Positions 8,652-17,546 of a DNA stretch of 64,000 nt are shown in pieces. A program made the translations under genes and the position numbers. This DNA comes from Leifsonia sp052114085. Lineage in GTDB: Bacteria > Actinomycetota > Actinomycetes > Actinomycetales > Microbacteriaceae. The stretch spans positions 2,790,001-2,854,000 of the forward strand of contig NZ_JBFREB010000001.1 in assembly GCF_052114085.1 (NCBI RefSeq), in the 5' to 3' direction. The notes beneath the pieces are model-generated. The model had not been told where the DNA came from, ran no database searches, and saw nothing but the letters and a program-made list of their open reading frames with translations. Position 1 is the first letter of the stretch. Every line of letters begins with the position of its first letter.

Positions 8652-10813
8652 GCGGACTCCTCCAGACGTAGTCCCAGCCGGTGCTCGACGGTTCCGTCGC
8701 TGATGGTGAGAGTGAAGTCTCCCGGTTCGAGCACGCGGTGCACGCCGTCGGCCCAGAACCGGAGGTCGTCGTCGTCGATCCGGAAGGCGACCGTGACCGA
8801 CTCTCCCGGTTCGAGGGTCACCCGAGTGAACCCGCGCAGGCGCCGCACGGGCTGCGTCACCGACGCGACCTCGTCCGTGACGAAGAGCATGACGACATCG
8901 TCGCCCGCGCGGTCGCCGGTGTTCGTGACTCGCACTGTGGCGTCGATGCCGGCCGCCGCCTCCTCTGCGCTGGCGATGGTCCGCGACACCGCGAACCCGT
9001 CGAGGGTGAAGGTCGTGTACGCGAGACCATGACCGAAGTCGAAGCGCGGGCCGAGCGGGAGGTCCAGGTACTTCGACGTGTAATAGTCGTCGGTGTTGTT
9101 CGGGCCGGTGAAACCGGCGATCGTCTCGGGCAGCAGCGCACCCCCGGTCCGCGGCGGACGGCCGGTGCGCTCGTGATCGTGGTGGATCGGCACCTGGCCG
9201 GCCGCGCGCGGGAAGGTCATCGGAACACGGCCTCCCGGGCTGACCCGGCCCGACAGGGTCCTCGCGATGGCGGCCGGGGCCTCCGAGCCGAGGTGCCACA
9301 CGCAGAGCGTGGCAGCGACGCGCTCGATCCAGTCCTCGACGACGAGCGGCCGGCCGGTGGCGAGCACGACGACGATGCGCGCGCCGGCGTCTGCGAGCGC
9401 GTGGATGAGGCGTCGTTGCGCCTCGGGGAGGGTGATGTCCGCCCGCGAGCTCGCCTCACCGGAGATCCGGCTCGGTTCGCCGACGGCGAGGACGACGAGG
9501 TCGGTGTCCGCAGCACGCTCGACAGCCTCGGCGATGGAGGCGTCGGTCGCATCGAAGAAGCCACAACTATCGACGACCTCCCAGTCGACGTGCGGGAGTT
9601 CGGTCGCCAGCGCATCCGCCAACGACTCGGTCACCGGCGAAGCGAAGTGCTGCACCCACGTGCCGAGGTGGTCGAGACTGCGCGCGTACGGTCCCGCAAG
9701 CAGCACCCGGCCGGTCGGGGGAAGGGGCAGCGCGCCGTCGTTCGTCAGAAGCACGGTGCACCGCTCGGCCGCCTGACGCGTGAGCCCGCGGTACCTCTCG
9801 GTGGCGCCGGTCGAGGCGGTGGAGGCGTCCACGTACGGTCGCTCGAACAGGCCGAGCCGCTGCTTCAGGCGAAGGACTCGGCGCACCGCGTCGTCGACCC
9901 GCGCGACCGGAAGCTGGTCAGGTGAGACGAACGCCACGCCGTCCGCATCGACCAGCAGCGATCCGCCCATCACGATGTCGACACCGGCTTCGATCGCCGC
10001 GGCCACGGCCTCGCGCTCGTCGGCCACCACGCCGTGGTTCACGAGCTGGGCGACACCGTCGGCGTCCCCGACGACCACGCCGTCGAATCCCCACTCCTCC
10101 TTGAGCACTCCGGTCAGCAGAGCGCGGTGGGCATGCATCGGGATGCCGTTCAACGCGTTGAACGCGGCCATGACCGTCGCCGCTCCGGCCTCAACGCCGG
10201 CCCGGAACGTTTCGAGGTAGACCTCGCGGAGGCGGCGGTCGGAGACGTCGGTAGTGTTGTAGTCGCGGCCCGCCTCGGCGGCGCCGTAAGCGACGAAGTG
10301 CTTGAGGCAGGCGGCGAGCGCGTCGCCCGTGTCGAGTGCCCTGCCCTGATACCCGGCCACCTTGGCGACGGTGAGGATCGACGACAGATACGGGTCCTCG
10401 CCGAAGCCCTCGACCACCCGCCCCCAGCGCGGGTCGCGGGTGACGTCGGCCATCGGTGAGAACGTCCAGGTGACGCCCGCCGATCGAGCCTCCGTCGCCG
10501 ACACCCGGGCGTCGAGCTCTGCGACCGCCGGGTCGAAGGCCGCCGCCTGCGCGAGCGGCGTCGGGAAGATCGTGAACTGCCCGTGGATCACGTCGAGCCC
10601 GACAAGAAGGGGGATGCCGAGCTCGGTCTCCTCGACGGCGATCCGCTGAGCCGCGTTCGTCTCCTCCGCGCTCGGGGGCCAGAAGGTGGAGCCGATGCCG
10701 CGGCGGATGAGTTCTTCCCGCTCGGTCGCGGAGGGCCTCCACACGATCTGCAGCTGCAGGAGCTTCTGCTCCCAGGTCATGCGCGCCAGCAGGGATTCGA
10801 TGTCGACGGTCAT
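8648..10813 (-). CDS. GH3 beta-glucosidase/beta-xylosidase (721 aa)
   Basis: A three-domain GH3 enzyme. The N-terminal barrel has 'LLVGLDVIHGQFTIFPTPLAQA' and 'RDPRWGRVVEGFGEDP', the substrate-binding K171–H172 (LKHFVAYG), and the nucleophile in 'WGFDGVVVGDADGV' (D250, replacing the usual SDW with GDA). The C-terminal alpha/beta sandwich has 'GEASSRADI' with the probable acid/base Glu, and a fibronectin-III-like domain ends the protein. There is no signal peptide, so it is cytoplasmic. The start is ATG 10813, in an ATGA overlap with the GH43 gene; the frame upstream is shadow. It probably removes terminal beta-glucose or beta-xylose from compounds brought in by the adjacent ABC transporter. 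Confidence 0.9.
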   Translation of the reverse strand: MTVDIESLLARMTWEQKLLQLQIVWRPSATEREELIRRGIGSTFWPPSAEETNAAQRIAVEETELGIPLLVGLDVIHGQFTIFPTPLAQAAAFDPAVAELDARVSATEARSAGVTWTFSPMADVTRDPRWGRVVEGFGEDPYLSSILTVAKVAGYQGRALDTGDALAACLKHFVAYGAAEAGRDYNTTDVSDRRLREVYLETFRAGVEAGAATVMAAFNALNGIPMHAHRALLTGVLKEEWGFDGVVVGDADGVAQLVNHGVVADEREAVAAAIEAGVDIVMGGSLLVDADGVAFVSPDQLPVARVDDAVRRVLRLKQRLGLFERPYVDASTASTGATERYRGLTRQAAERCTVLLTNDGALPLPPTGRVLLAGPYARSLDHLGTWVQHFASPVTESLADALATELPHVDWEVVDSCGFFDATDASIAEAVERAADTDLVVLAVGEPSRISGEASSRADITLPEAQRRLIHALADAGARIVVVLATGRPLVVEDWIERVAATLCVWHLGSEAPAAIARTLSGRVSPGGRVPMTFPRAAGQVPIHHDHERTGRPPRTGGALLPETIAGFTGPNNTDDYYTSKYLDLPLGPRFDFGHGLAYTTFTLDGFAVSRTIASAEEAAAGIDATVRVTNTGDRAGDDVVMLFVTDEVASVTQPVRRLRGFTRVTLEPGESVTVAFRIDDDDLRFWADGVHRVLEPGDFTLTISDGTVEHRLGLRLEESA

Positions 10814-12342
10814 CGGTCCCCCTCGGGCGCATCCTCCGCGAGCGGGCGGTACCGGAACTCCCGGAACACGACCTCGCCGTCGGCCGCCGCGAACAGTGCG
10901 GGCCGGAGGCTCTTCAGATCGTTCACCGTCGCCGAGTGCGCTCCGGAGGTGTCGTAGCGGACGCCGTGCCGCGTCCAGTCCTCCCCCGGGCGGCGCTGCC
11001 AGCCGGTCACGATGTGGTGGTCGTTCCGCAACCGCAGCTCGATCGTCGCGCCGGGTTCGGCCGGCTCCCGCCAGTGCGTGCGGATGCCGCCCGCGTAGCT
11101 GGGCAGCGCCTCGCCGTCCCAGCCCATCCCGAAGAACATGCGGTGGTTGAAATAGAGGAGCAGGCCGCCGGTCGCGCCTCCTTGCACCTCGAGTGTTACC
11201 TCCACCTCGTAGGCGTCGTCCATCGCCCAGGTAGTGAGCGGCGAGGAATCGGACGGGGAGGAGCCCTTCGCGGCAAGCACCAGCCCGTCGCCGAAGCGCG
11301 CCCGGCCCTGCTCGTCGGGCCCGGGGTTGTCGAAGACCCACCGCTCGCCCCACGCGGGGGCGGCGAAATCGTCGGAGGGTGCGGGAACGGCGACCGGGGT
11401 GCACCCGCTCCCGGAGGCCGCGGGCGTGGTGAGCGGCGCGCCGACATCGCTCGCGGCGGCGAAGGGCCAGCCGTCGTCCGTCCACTCGATCGGCTCCAGC
11501 AGCGCCTGACGGCCGAGCGTGCGGAAGCCGTTGGCATAGCCGTGGGACACCATCCACCAGGAGCCGTCCGGAGCGTCGAGGATCGTCGCGTGCCCGCGCG
11601 ACCACCACGCCTCGTCGGCCGACCAGGTGCGGGCGATCGGGTTGCCCGGCGCGTTCTCCCACGGCCCGTGCACCGACCGGGACCGGGCGACGATCACCAT
11701 GTGGCCGGTCGCCGGGCCCCCGGTTCCGCCGACCGCGCTGACCAGGTAGAACCATTCGCCGCGGCGGAACAGCTTCGGTCCCTCCAGGGCGTACGCCTCG
11801 GTGATCCACTCGTCGGGATACCGCCAGCCGTCGTACACGTGCTCCAGCGGCGTGACCGCCGTCAGCCCGTCCGCGCTCAGGCGGCAGCGACGGATGCCGC
11901 TGACGAAGAGGTACCGCTCGCCGTCCTCCCCCACGACGTGTCCCGGGTCGATCGCGCCGGAGACGCCGGTGAACGTCGGCTCGCTCCACGGCCCCTCCGG
12001 GCTGTCGGCGTGGGTGACCCAGATCTGCGGCTCCGGGATGCGGTCCGACCAGGCGCTCGGGATGAACGGGATGTAGAGGTAGAAGCGTCCATCGTGCTCG
12101 ATGAAGTCAGGGGCGAACACGGTCGTCAGGGGCTTCTCGAGGGCGCTGGTCACGAACGTCCAGTTCACGAGATCCGGCGAGCGCCAGATCGTCAGCCCCG
12201 GTGACGCGTCGAACGACGAGTACGTCAGGTAGTAGTTCTCGCCGACGCGCAGCACCGCCGGGTCGGGCCGGTCACCGGGCAGGACGGGGTTCAGGAAGGT
12301 CCCGTCCCCCCGGTCGGGAGCGGAACGCGGAGCGGAGGTCAT
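10810..12342 (-). CDS. GH43 beta-xylosidase/alpha-arabinofuranosidase (510 aa)
   Basis: A five-bladed propeller glycosidase. The three GH43 carboxylates are visible: D27 (GDRPDPAV, base), D132 (AIDPGHV, pKa modulator) and E187 (ALEGPKL, acid). From about residue 330 a second all-beta domain follows ('GGLLLYFNHRMFFGMGWDG'), as in long GH43 beta-xylosidases. No export signal is present. Start ATG 12342 lies 6 bp after the permease stop, and its end overlaps the GH3 start by 4 bp. With the GH3 enzyme it would strip pentose or glucose units from small plant glycosides in the cytoplasm. Confidence 0.9.
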   Translation of the reverse strand: MTSAPRSAPDRGDGTFLNPVLPGDRPDPAVLRVGENYYLTYSSFDASPGLTIWRSPDLVNWTFVTSALEKPLTTVFAPDFIEHDGRFYLYIPFIPSAWSDRIPEPQIWVTHADSPEGPWSEPTFTGVSGAIDPGHVVGEDGERYLFVSGIRRCRLSADGLTAVTPLEHVYDGWRYPDEWITEAYALEGPKLFRRGEWFYLVSAVGGTGGPATGHMVIVARSRSVHGPWENAPGNPIARTWSADEAWWSRGHATILDAPDGSWWMVSHGYANGFRTLGRQALLEPIEWTDDGWPFAAASDVGAPLTTPAASGSGCTPVAVPAPSDDFAAPAWGERWVFDNPGPDEQGRARFGDGLVLAAKGSSPSDSSPLTTWAMDDAYEVEVTLEVQGGATGGLLLYFNHRMFFGMGWDGEALPSYAGGIRTHWREPAEPGATIELRLRNDHHIVTGWQRRPGEDWTRHGVRYDTSGAHSATVNDLKSLRPALFAAADGEVVFREFRYRPLAEDAPEGDR

Positions 12343-12348
12343 GCGATG

Positions 12349-13191
12349 TCAGCCCTTGAGCCCGCCGGCGTACCCCTGGATGAACTTCTTCTGCGCGAAG
12401 GCGTAGAACGCCAGGATCGGGATCATCGAGACGATGACGACCGAGAAGATCAGGTTCCACTGCGAGACCAGCGAGCCGACGTAGCTGTACATCACGACTG
12501 GGAGGGTCTGCCAGGGCGTCCCGTTGAGGAAGATCAGCGAGGTGAAGAAGTCGTTCCAGACGATCAGCCCGGCGAGGATCGCCACGGTGCCGGTCGCCGG
12601 GGACATCAGCGGCAGGACGACCTTCCAGAACACCTGGTACCGGTTCGCGCCGTCGATGATCGCGGCTTCCTCGTACTCCGGAGTCAGGTTCCGGAAGAAG
12701 TTCGCATAGAGGAAGACCGACAGCGGCAGCAGCATCCCCGTATAGATCAGGATCATGCCCCACGGGTTGCCGACCAGGCCCACGTCGCGGGCGCCGATGT
12801 ACAGGGGCAGCGTGCCGAGCTGCGTCGGCAGGATGATGGCGACGAGGAACAGATAGAAGGAGCGTCGGCTCCATTTGCTCGTCGACCGAGCGATCCCGTA
12901 CGCAGCGATCGAGCCCAGCCCGACCAGCAGGATGATGCTGCCCGTCGTGATGATGAGGCTCGACGCGAGACCTGCCCAGATGTTGCCCGACGAGGTGGAG
13001 GCCGGCGAGAGCAGCGTGATGAAGTTGTCGAAGGTGGGATTCGTGGGCGGGGCGATCGCTGCCGAGCTCAGGATGTCCGGGAGCGTCTTAAGGGAGCCGA
13101 CCAGCAGGATCCAGAACGGCAGCAGCAGGATCGCGGCCGCGATCAGCACGATGATCTCGATGGCGAGGGTCTTCTTCGTGTACCGGAACAT
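12349..13191 (-). CDS. Carbohydrate ABC transporter permease, MalG type (280 aa)
   Basis: An inner-membrane permease with six predicted membrane spans, the first around residues 10–32. The cytoplasmic EAA loop reads 'EYEEAAIIDGANRYQVFWKV', where the ATPase docks. A start at ATG 13191, only 3 bp after the stop of the partner permease, implies coupled translation. It forms the pore with the MalF-type protein encoded upstream and receives substrate from the lipoprotein at 14209–15498. No ATPase gene is present in the operon; as is common in actinobacteria, a shared MsiK-type ATPase elsewhere probably powers it. Confidence 0.9.
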   Translation of the reverse strand: MFRYTKKTLAIEIIVLIAAAILLLPFWILLVGSLKTLPDILSSAAIAPPTNPTFDNFITLLSPASTSSGNIWAGLASSLIITTGSIILLVGLGSIAAYGIARSTSKWSRRSFYLFLVAIILPTQLGTLPLYIGARDVGLVGNPWGMILIYTGMLLPLSVFLYANFFRNLTPEYEEAAIIDGANRYQVFWKVVLPLMSPATGTVAILAGLIVWNDFFTSLIFLNGTPWQTLPVVMYSYVGSLVSQWNLIFSVVIVSMIPILAFYAFAQKKFIQGYAGGLKG

Positions 13192-13194
13192 GGC

Positions 13195-14142
13195 TCACGC
13201 CTCCTTGGCCGAGCGGTCGCGCGTCGCGTACTGCTGCGCGATGGAGAAGAGCAGGATGAGCAGGCTGAGCACGAGCGCCAGCGCGGCTCCGAATCCGAAC
13301 TGCTGGTAGGTGAACGCCTGCTGGTAGACCTCCAGCGCGAGCGTCTGGGTGGCGCCGGCCGGGCCTCCGCCCGTCAGCGCGACGACCTGGTCGAAGACCC
13401 GCAGACCCTGGATGAGCGTGAGCGTCGTGGCGATCGCGACCGACGGCTGGATCATCGGCAGCACGACGTACCGGAACCGATAGAAGGTGCTGGCGCCATC
13501 CAGCGCGGCGGCCTCCTCCATCTCCTCCGGCACGGTCGCGAGACCGGCCAGGTAGATGACCATGACGAAGCCGATGTTCTGCCAGACCATCACGACGAGC
13601 ACGCACCAGATCGCGAGCCCCGGGTCGGCGAGCCAGTTCTGCTTCGGGAGGCCGACGCCGGCCAGCGCCTGGTTGAGCGGGCCGTTGTAGTCGAAGATGA
13701 ACTTCCAGATGTACGAGACGGCGATCGGGCTGACGACCACCGGCATGAAGATCAGCGTGCGCAGCGCGTAGCGCGTCTTCAGCGTTCGGTTGAGCGCCAG
13801 GGCGAAGAGCAGTCCGAGGACGTTGGTGAAGATCAGGAAGCCGAAGGCGAGGAGGAGGGTGTTCCACAGCGACCCGATGAGCTCGGGCGTCTGGAAGATC
13901 TTGACGAAGTTCTGCAGGCCGACGAAGTCGAACGGGCCGAGGCCCGACCAGTTCGTGAAGGCGAAGAATCCGCCCGCGATCGTGGTGACGTAGATCACGA
14001 CAACCATCAGCACAAGTGCGGGGAGGGCCCACCACCAGCTGCCGAGCCGGACCTGATAGGCCTTCTTGTGCGGCGCGCGGCGCGGAGCCTGCACCTGCGT
14101 CTCGAGCTTCGTCATTCTCCGCACCTCTGACTGCGTCGTCAT
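13195..14142 (-). CDS. Carbohydrate ABC transporter permease, MalF/UgpA type (315 aa)
   Basis: This integral membrane permease has a positively charged cytoplasmic tail of about 40 residues before the first span. The EAA loop is 'EEMEEAAALDGASTFYRFRY'. Start ATG 14142 has an AAAGGAA site 8 nt upstream; an internal ATG at 14115 is possible but has no comparable site. A strong hairpin lies between this gene and the binding-protein gene, which would let the binding protein be made in excess over the permeases. It works with the MalG-type permease directly downstream. Confidence 0.9.
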   Translation of the reverse strand: MTTQSEVRRMTKLETQVQAPRRAPHKKAYQVRLGSWWWALPALVLMVVVIYVTTIAGGFFAFTNWSGLGPFDFVGLQNFVKIFQTPELIGSLWNTLLLAFGFLIFTNVLGLLFALALNRTLKTRYALRTLIFMPVVVSPIAVSYIWKFIFDYNGPLNQALAGVGLPKQNWLADPGLAIWCVLVVMVWQNIGFVMVIYLAGLATVPEEMEEAAALDGASTFYRFRYVVLPMIQPSVAIATTLTLIQGLRVFDQVVALTGGGPAGATQTLALEVYQQAFTYQQFGFGAALALVLSLLILLFSIAQQYATRDRSAKEA

Positions 14143-14159
14143 CGATTCGTTCCTTTCAA

Positions 14160-14207
14160 CCGGTTCGGGCGGCCGGCCCTCAGAGGACCGGCCGCCCGGG
14201 TAACCGG
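14160..14207 (-). terminator. Intercistronic hairpin between binding-protein and permease genes
   Basis: CGGGCGGCCGG (14166–14176) pairs perfectly with CCGGCCGCCCG (14188–14198). The stem is extended by CCGGTT (14160–14165) and AACCGG (14202–14207), and the loop holds a smaller CCTC/GAGG pair. No U-run follows, so it is more likely a partial terminator or 3'-end stabiliser of the binding-protein mRNA than a full stop. Confidence 0.7.
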
Positions 14208-14208
14208 A

Positions 14209-15498
14209 TCAACCCCAGTCGGTGTCCATCTGCTGAAGCACCTGCTTGACGGTCATCTGACCGGTGAGGATGCCCTGGACGCCGTTGCCGAGGTCGGTGT
14301 AGATCTTGGCGTTCGGCCACTCGGTCGGCGCGTAGCCGCGGGTGTCGTTCTTAGCGATCTCGTCCTTGATGCTGGCGTACTGCGGCAGCAGGGTCGAGTC
14401 GTTCTTCACGTTGACGGGGATCGAGCCGACCTCTTTGGAGTACGCCTCCTGGCCCTTGTCCGAGATGATGTAGCTCAGGAAGTCCGTCGCAAGCTTCGGG
14501 CTCTGGGTCTTGGCACTGGCCGTGACGCCCTGGTCGGCGCTCAGCGACAGGTAGGTCTTCGTACCGTCGGGGGCTCCGACCGGGAGTGCGATGAGCTTCA
14601 CGTGGCCACCCGCTGCCTGCATGATCTGCTGCGCCGCGCCGCTCGGAGCGAAGAAGCCGAGGATCTTGCCGGAGGAGGCGCCGTTGGTCAGAGCGTCGAA
14701 CCCGGCGCTGGTGGCGCCATCCTGGAAGCATCCCGCGTCGTACATCTTCTTGATCGACTCGAGGGCGGTCGTCCAGCCCTTCGTCCCGGCGAAGGTGACC
14801 TTGTTCTGGGCGCGCTTTGCGTTCCAGTCCTTGTCCTTGCCGTACACGGTGGAGGTGGCGAGTGCGACCGCGAGGATGCCGTTGTTCTGGAAGGTCGATC
14901 CGGCGAGCCCGTAGACCGTCTTTCCCGCGTCGCGTGCCTTGCCGCACTGCGCGATGATGTCGTCGAGGCTCGTGGTCGCGTCGATCTTCACACCGATGGA
15001 CTGGGCGAGCTCGTCGTTGTAGATGACGCCGTTCAGCTGGGTGCCGAGGGGCACACCGTAGATCTTGCCGTTGTAGGTATAGAGGCTCTTGGCAGAGTCG
15101 GGCATGTTCTTCGTGATCGACGCGTCGTCGAGGGGGAGCACGAGTCCGGACTTCGCCCACGGGAGGATCGACTGGGCCTGGCCGGTGCCGCCCTCGGCGA
15201 AGAACGTGTCGGGGGCGTTTCCGCCCTGCACCCGCGTCGCGATCGTCGTGCCGTAGCTCTGGACGGGAAGGTTCTGGGTCGTGATCGTGACCCCCTTGTT
15301 CTCGGCCTCGAACGCCTTGGCAAGGCCGTCGTAGGCTGCCTTGTCCTGGTCGTTCGTGGCGCCGTAGGCGAAGGTGATCGTCTGCGGCTCCTTACCCGAG
15401 GAACCGCTGCTGGAGCAGCCCGCGAGCGTAAGCCCTGCGGCGACGGGAATGGCGAGCCAGGCAAGCCGGCTGGTGCGGCTCCTGCGTGTGTGCTTCAT
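14209..15498 (-). CDS. Extracellular sugar-binding lipoprotein of ABC importer (429 aa)
   Basis: The signal peptide has a twin-arginine-rich n-region and a lipobox TLAGC, giving the lipidated Cys at position 28. The mature protein is a family-1 solute-binding protein, with 'KAAYDGLAKAFEAENKGVTI' and 'GNAPDTFFAEGGTGQ' at the expected places. It captures a sugar or glycoside outside the membrane and hands it to the two permeases encoded downstream. This is the first gene of the operon; ATG 15498 follows a GAGGT site. It is divergent from a LysR-type regulator, with a 232-bp control region between them. Confidence 0.9.
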   Translation of the reverse strand: MKHTRRSRTSRLAWLAIPVAAGLTLAGCSSSGSSGKEPQTITFAYGATNDQDKAAYDGLAKAFEAENKGVTITTQNLPVQSYGTTIATRVQGGNAPDTFFAEGGTGQAQSILPWAKSGLVLPLDDASITKNMPDSAKSLYTYNGKIYGVPLGTQLNGVIYNDELAQSIGVKIDATTSLDDIIAQCGKARDAGKTVYGLAGSTFQNNGILAVALATSTVYGKDKDWNAKRAQNKVTFAGTKGWTTALESIKKMYDAGCFQDGATSAGFDALTNGASSGKILGFFAPSGAAQQIMQAAGGHVKLIALPVGAPDGTKTYLSLSADQGVTASAKTQSPKLATDFLSYIISDKGQEAYSKEVGSIPVNVKNDSTLLPQYASIKDEIAKNDTRGYAPTEWPNAKIYTDLGNGVQGILTGQMTVKQVLQQMDTDWG

Positions 15499-15730
15499 CG
15501 GATTGACCTCTTTTTAGACTTCGTTGTCGGTGAGGCGGCGGCTGTGTCGCTGTCTCCTCTGGGGGCGTTTCGAGTTTCGCAGCGCTAAGGCAGATAAACA
15601 ACGCTACTTCTGCTTATCCCAGACATAAGCTGGGTCGATACCCGATCGATACGCGGCGGGCCGCTCGCCTGCAGACCGCCTCGTTATAGTGAAGACGCCC
15701 ACCGTCGGGCAGGAAGGATCACACATCGTC
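15499..15730. promoter_or_regulatory. Divergent control region, ABC/GH operon versus LysR gene
   Basis: This gap holds the main dyad GCTTAT-N7-ATAAGC (15612–15630), which has the T-N11-A spacing of LysR boxes (T15615/A15627). It overlaps a second dyad, CCCAG (15618–15622) with CTGGG (15630–15634). Next to it TCGATAC occurs twice, 11 bp apart (15635–15641 and 15646–15652), on the same helical face. A TATAGT hexamer (15685–15690) fits the -10 of the LysR gene, putting its start of transcription near 15697. Confidence 0.6.
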
Positions 15731-16666
15731 GTGACAGATTCCCCGCTGATGTCGCGGCTCGATCTCAACCTGCTGATCGCGCTCGACGCCCTCCTCACCG
15801 AGCGCAGTGTGACGCGTGCCGCCGAGCGGCTGCGGCTCAGCCAGCCCGCGCTGAGCGCCTCGCTGTCGAGACTCCGGGTCCACTTCGGGGATCCGATCCT
15901 CGCCCGACGCGGCAACGCCTACGAGCTGACGCCGCTGGCCCTGCGGCTTGCCGACCACACCACGATCGCGCTGGAGGCGGCGCGCCGGGTCTTCGAGAGT
16001 CAGGCGACCTGGGACCCGTCCGAGTCGGTGCGCCAGTTCTCGATCTTCGGGTCCGACTACGGGTTCACCACCATCGGACGTGTCGTCTCGGAGCTTGCCG
16101 CCGCGCAAGCCCCCGGCGTCCACTTCCGGTTCATGCTCCACAACCCGACGGTGGTCGAAGACGCCGCGAACCGCCTCCGATCGGTGGACGGGATGGTCAT
16201 CCCGCACGGATTCCTCACCGAGCTGCCGTTCGTCGATCTGTGGCAGGACGACTGGGTCGCGATCGTCGCCGAGACGAACGACCAGGTGGGCGACGTCCTC
16301 TCGCGCGAGGAGCTGTCACGGCTTCCCTGGGTCATGAACTACCAGTCGCGCTCAGCGTTCACCTCCGCGGAACGGCAGGTGCAGCAGCTCGGGATCGAGC
16401 CCGACGTCGAGGTCGTGGTGGAGAGCTTCCTGGCGATTCCGCATTTCATCGCGGGCACGAACCGCGTCGGCATCATCCATTCGGCTCTCGTGCCGCTGGC
16501 CAAGCGCGGCGCCGCGGTACGGGTCGTTCAGCTCCCGTTTCCCCCGACCCCCATCGTCAACGCGCTGTGGTGGCACCCAGTCCACTCGCACGACCCCGAG
16601 CACACGTGGATGCGCTCCCTCTTCGAGGAGGCCGGCCGCATCGTCGCCGCGGGCGAGCACACCTGA
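15731..16666 (+). CDS. LysR-family transcriptional regulator (311 aa)
   Basis: The N-terminal winged helix-turn-helix covers 'LLIALDALLTERSVTRAAER' and 'LSQPALSASLSRLR', and the C-terminal effector domain has the NodD/SyrM-like 'LPWVMNYQSRS' pattern. GTG 15731 is chosen because GGAAGGA lies 12 nt upstream and the probable -10 (15685–15690) would place an earlier GTG at 15689 before the transcript starts; ATG 15749 is another option. It is divergent from the ABC/glycosidase operon and is the only one-component regulator near the catabolic genes. It therefore probably controls that operon and itself through the dyad at 15612–15634, in response to a pathway metabolite. It converges with the nucleoside hydrolase gene, the two stops being 4 bp apart. 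Confidence 0.88.
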   Translation: MTDSPLMSRLDLNLLIALDALLTERSVTRAAERLRLSQPALSASLSRLRVHFGDPILARRGNAYELTPLALRLADHTTIALEAARRVFESQATWDPSESVRQFSIFGSDYGFTTIGRVVSELAAAQAPGVHFRFMLHNPTVVEDAANRLRSVDGMVIPHGFLTELPFVDLWQDDWVAIVAETNDQVGDVLSREELSRLPWVMNYQSRSAFTSAERQVQQLGIEPDVEVVVESFLAIPHFIAGTNRVGIIHSALVPLAKRGAAVRVVQLPFPPTPIVNALWWHPVHSHDPEHTWMRSLFEEAGRIVAAGEHT

Positions 16667-16670
16667 GGGG

Positions 16671-17546
16671 CTACCTCAGCAGCGCGAGGCGGGCCCAGAA
16701 ATCGGCGAAGAGCACGCGGGTGTCCACGGTGTCGTACAGAGTCAACGCCCGCGGCTGAGGATGCACAGCGTAGTTTCCGGCGTCGTCGATCCAGGGCGCA
16801 TCCACGATGCGCGACGCGCTCGACTCGGTCGTGATGGCCGTGAACAGGACCGGCGGGCTGTCGCCCATCGGCCAGTTGCCGCCGACCCGGATGAAGTCCG
16901 GAGGCGAGGTGAAGCAGTCGTAGAGCCACTCCCCGAACGGACCGGCCGACCGAAGGCCGACCTCCAACTCGGCCACCGACACAGCGCACTGCCGATAGAC
17001 GTGCTGCGGAACCTGCGAGATTCGCATCCGGCTCTCGTTGAACACGACCTGAGCAGCCGGGATGTCGAGGACGAGGTTGTACTCCCATGCGCCCTCGGGA
17101 TACGACCCGCCGCCGATCCAGATGAGGTCCGCCCGGTCTGCGAGGGTCGGGTCCGCGCGTAGCGCTGAGGCAACGTTGGTGAGTGGGCCGCCGCACGCGA
17201 TGACGAGCGGCAACGGGTCGTCACGGCGCGACTCCTCCAGGATGAGCAGCGCCCCCGCCGTCGGACCGTCGAGCTCTGCGAAGCCGACCTGCACGTCCTC
17301 GGCGATCGGAGGGACGCGGCTGAGCCCGAGGCGCGCGACGAGCTCCTCGACGATCGCCTTCGCCGGATGACCGACCGGGTAAGGCATGTCATCCATCGCG
17401 ATCGAGGTGCAGGTGATCCCCCGGATCTCTGCCGCGTCAGCGAGTAGGTGATGCGTGAGCGCGACGAGCCCGTCCGGGTCGCCGGCGAAGTCGTTGTCGA
17501 CGATCACGCGCATCTGGGGCGTGACGGGGATGCGACGATGGCTCAC
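16671..17546 (-). CDS. Nucleoside hydrolase (inosine–uridine type) family (291 aa)
   Basis: The calcium-site motif appears at the N-terminus as 'VIVDNDFAGDPDGLVALTH', a variant of DTDxxxDD. 'IACGGPLTNVASAL' and 'IWIGGGSYPEGAWEYN' are the other family blocks. GTG 17546 is preferred because it overlaps the upstream hydrolase stop (GTGA) like the other genes of this unit; ATG 17513 would give a 280-residue protein starting directly at the calcium loop. These enzymes cleave N-glycosidic bonds of ribonucleosides, but members in glycoside loci may act on other N- or C-ribosides. It is the last gene of the second catabolic unit. Confidence 0.82.
   Translation of the reverse strand: MSHRRIPVTPQMRVIVDNDFAGDPDGLVALTHHLLADAAEIRGITCTSIAMDDMPYPVGHPAKAIVEELVARLGLSRVPPIAEDVQVGFAELDGPTAGALLILEESRRDDPLPLVIACGGPLTNVASALRADPTLADRADLIWIGGGSYPEGAWEYNLVLDIPAAQVVFNESRMRISQVPQHVYRQCAVSVAELEVGLRSAGPFGEWLYDCFTSPPDFIRVGGNWPMGDSPPVLFTAITTESSASRIVDAPWIDDAGNYAVHPQPRALTLYDTVDTRVLFADFWARLALLR

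Noticed and set aside
5985..9032. A 1015-codon plus-strand open frame
   Set aside because: It is antisense to the GH106-like and GH3 genes and shows no protein character.
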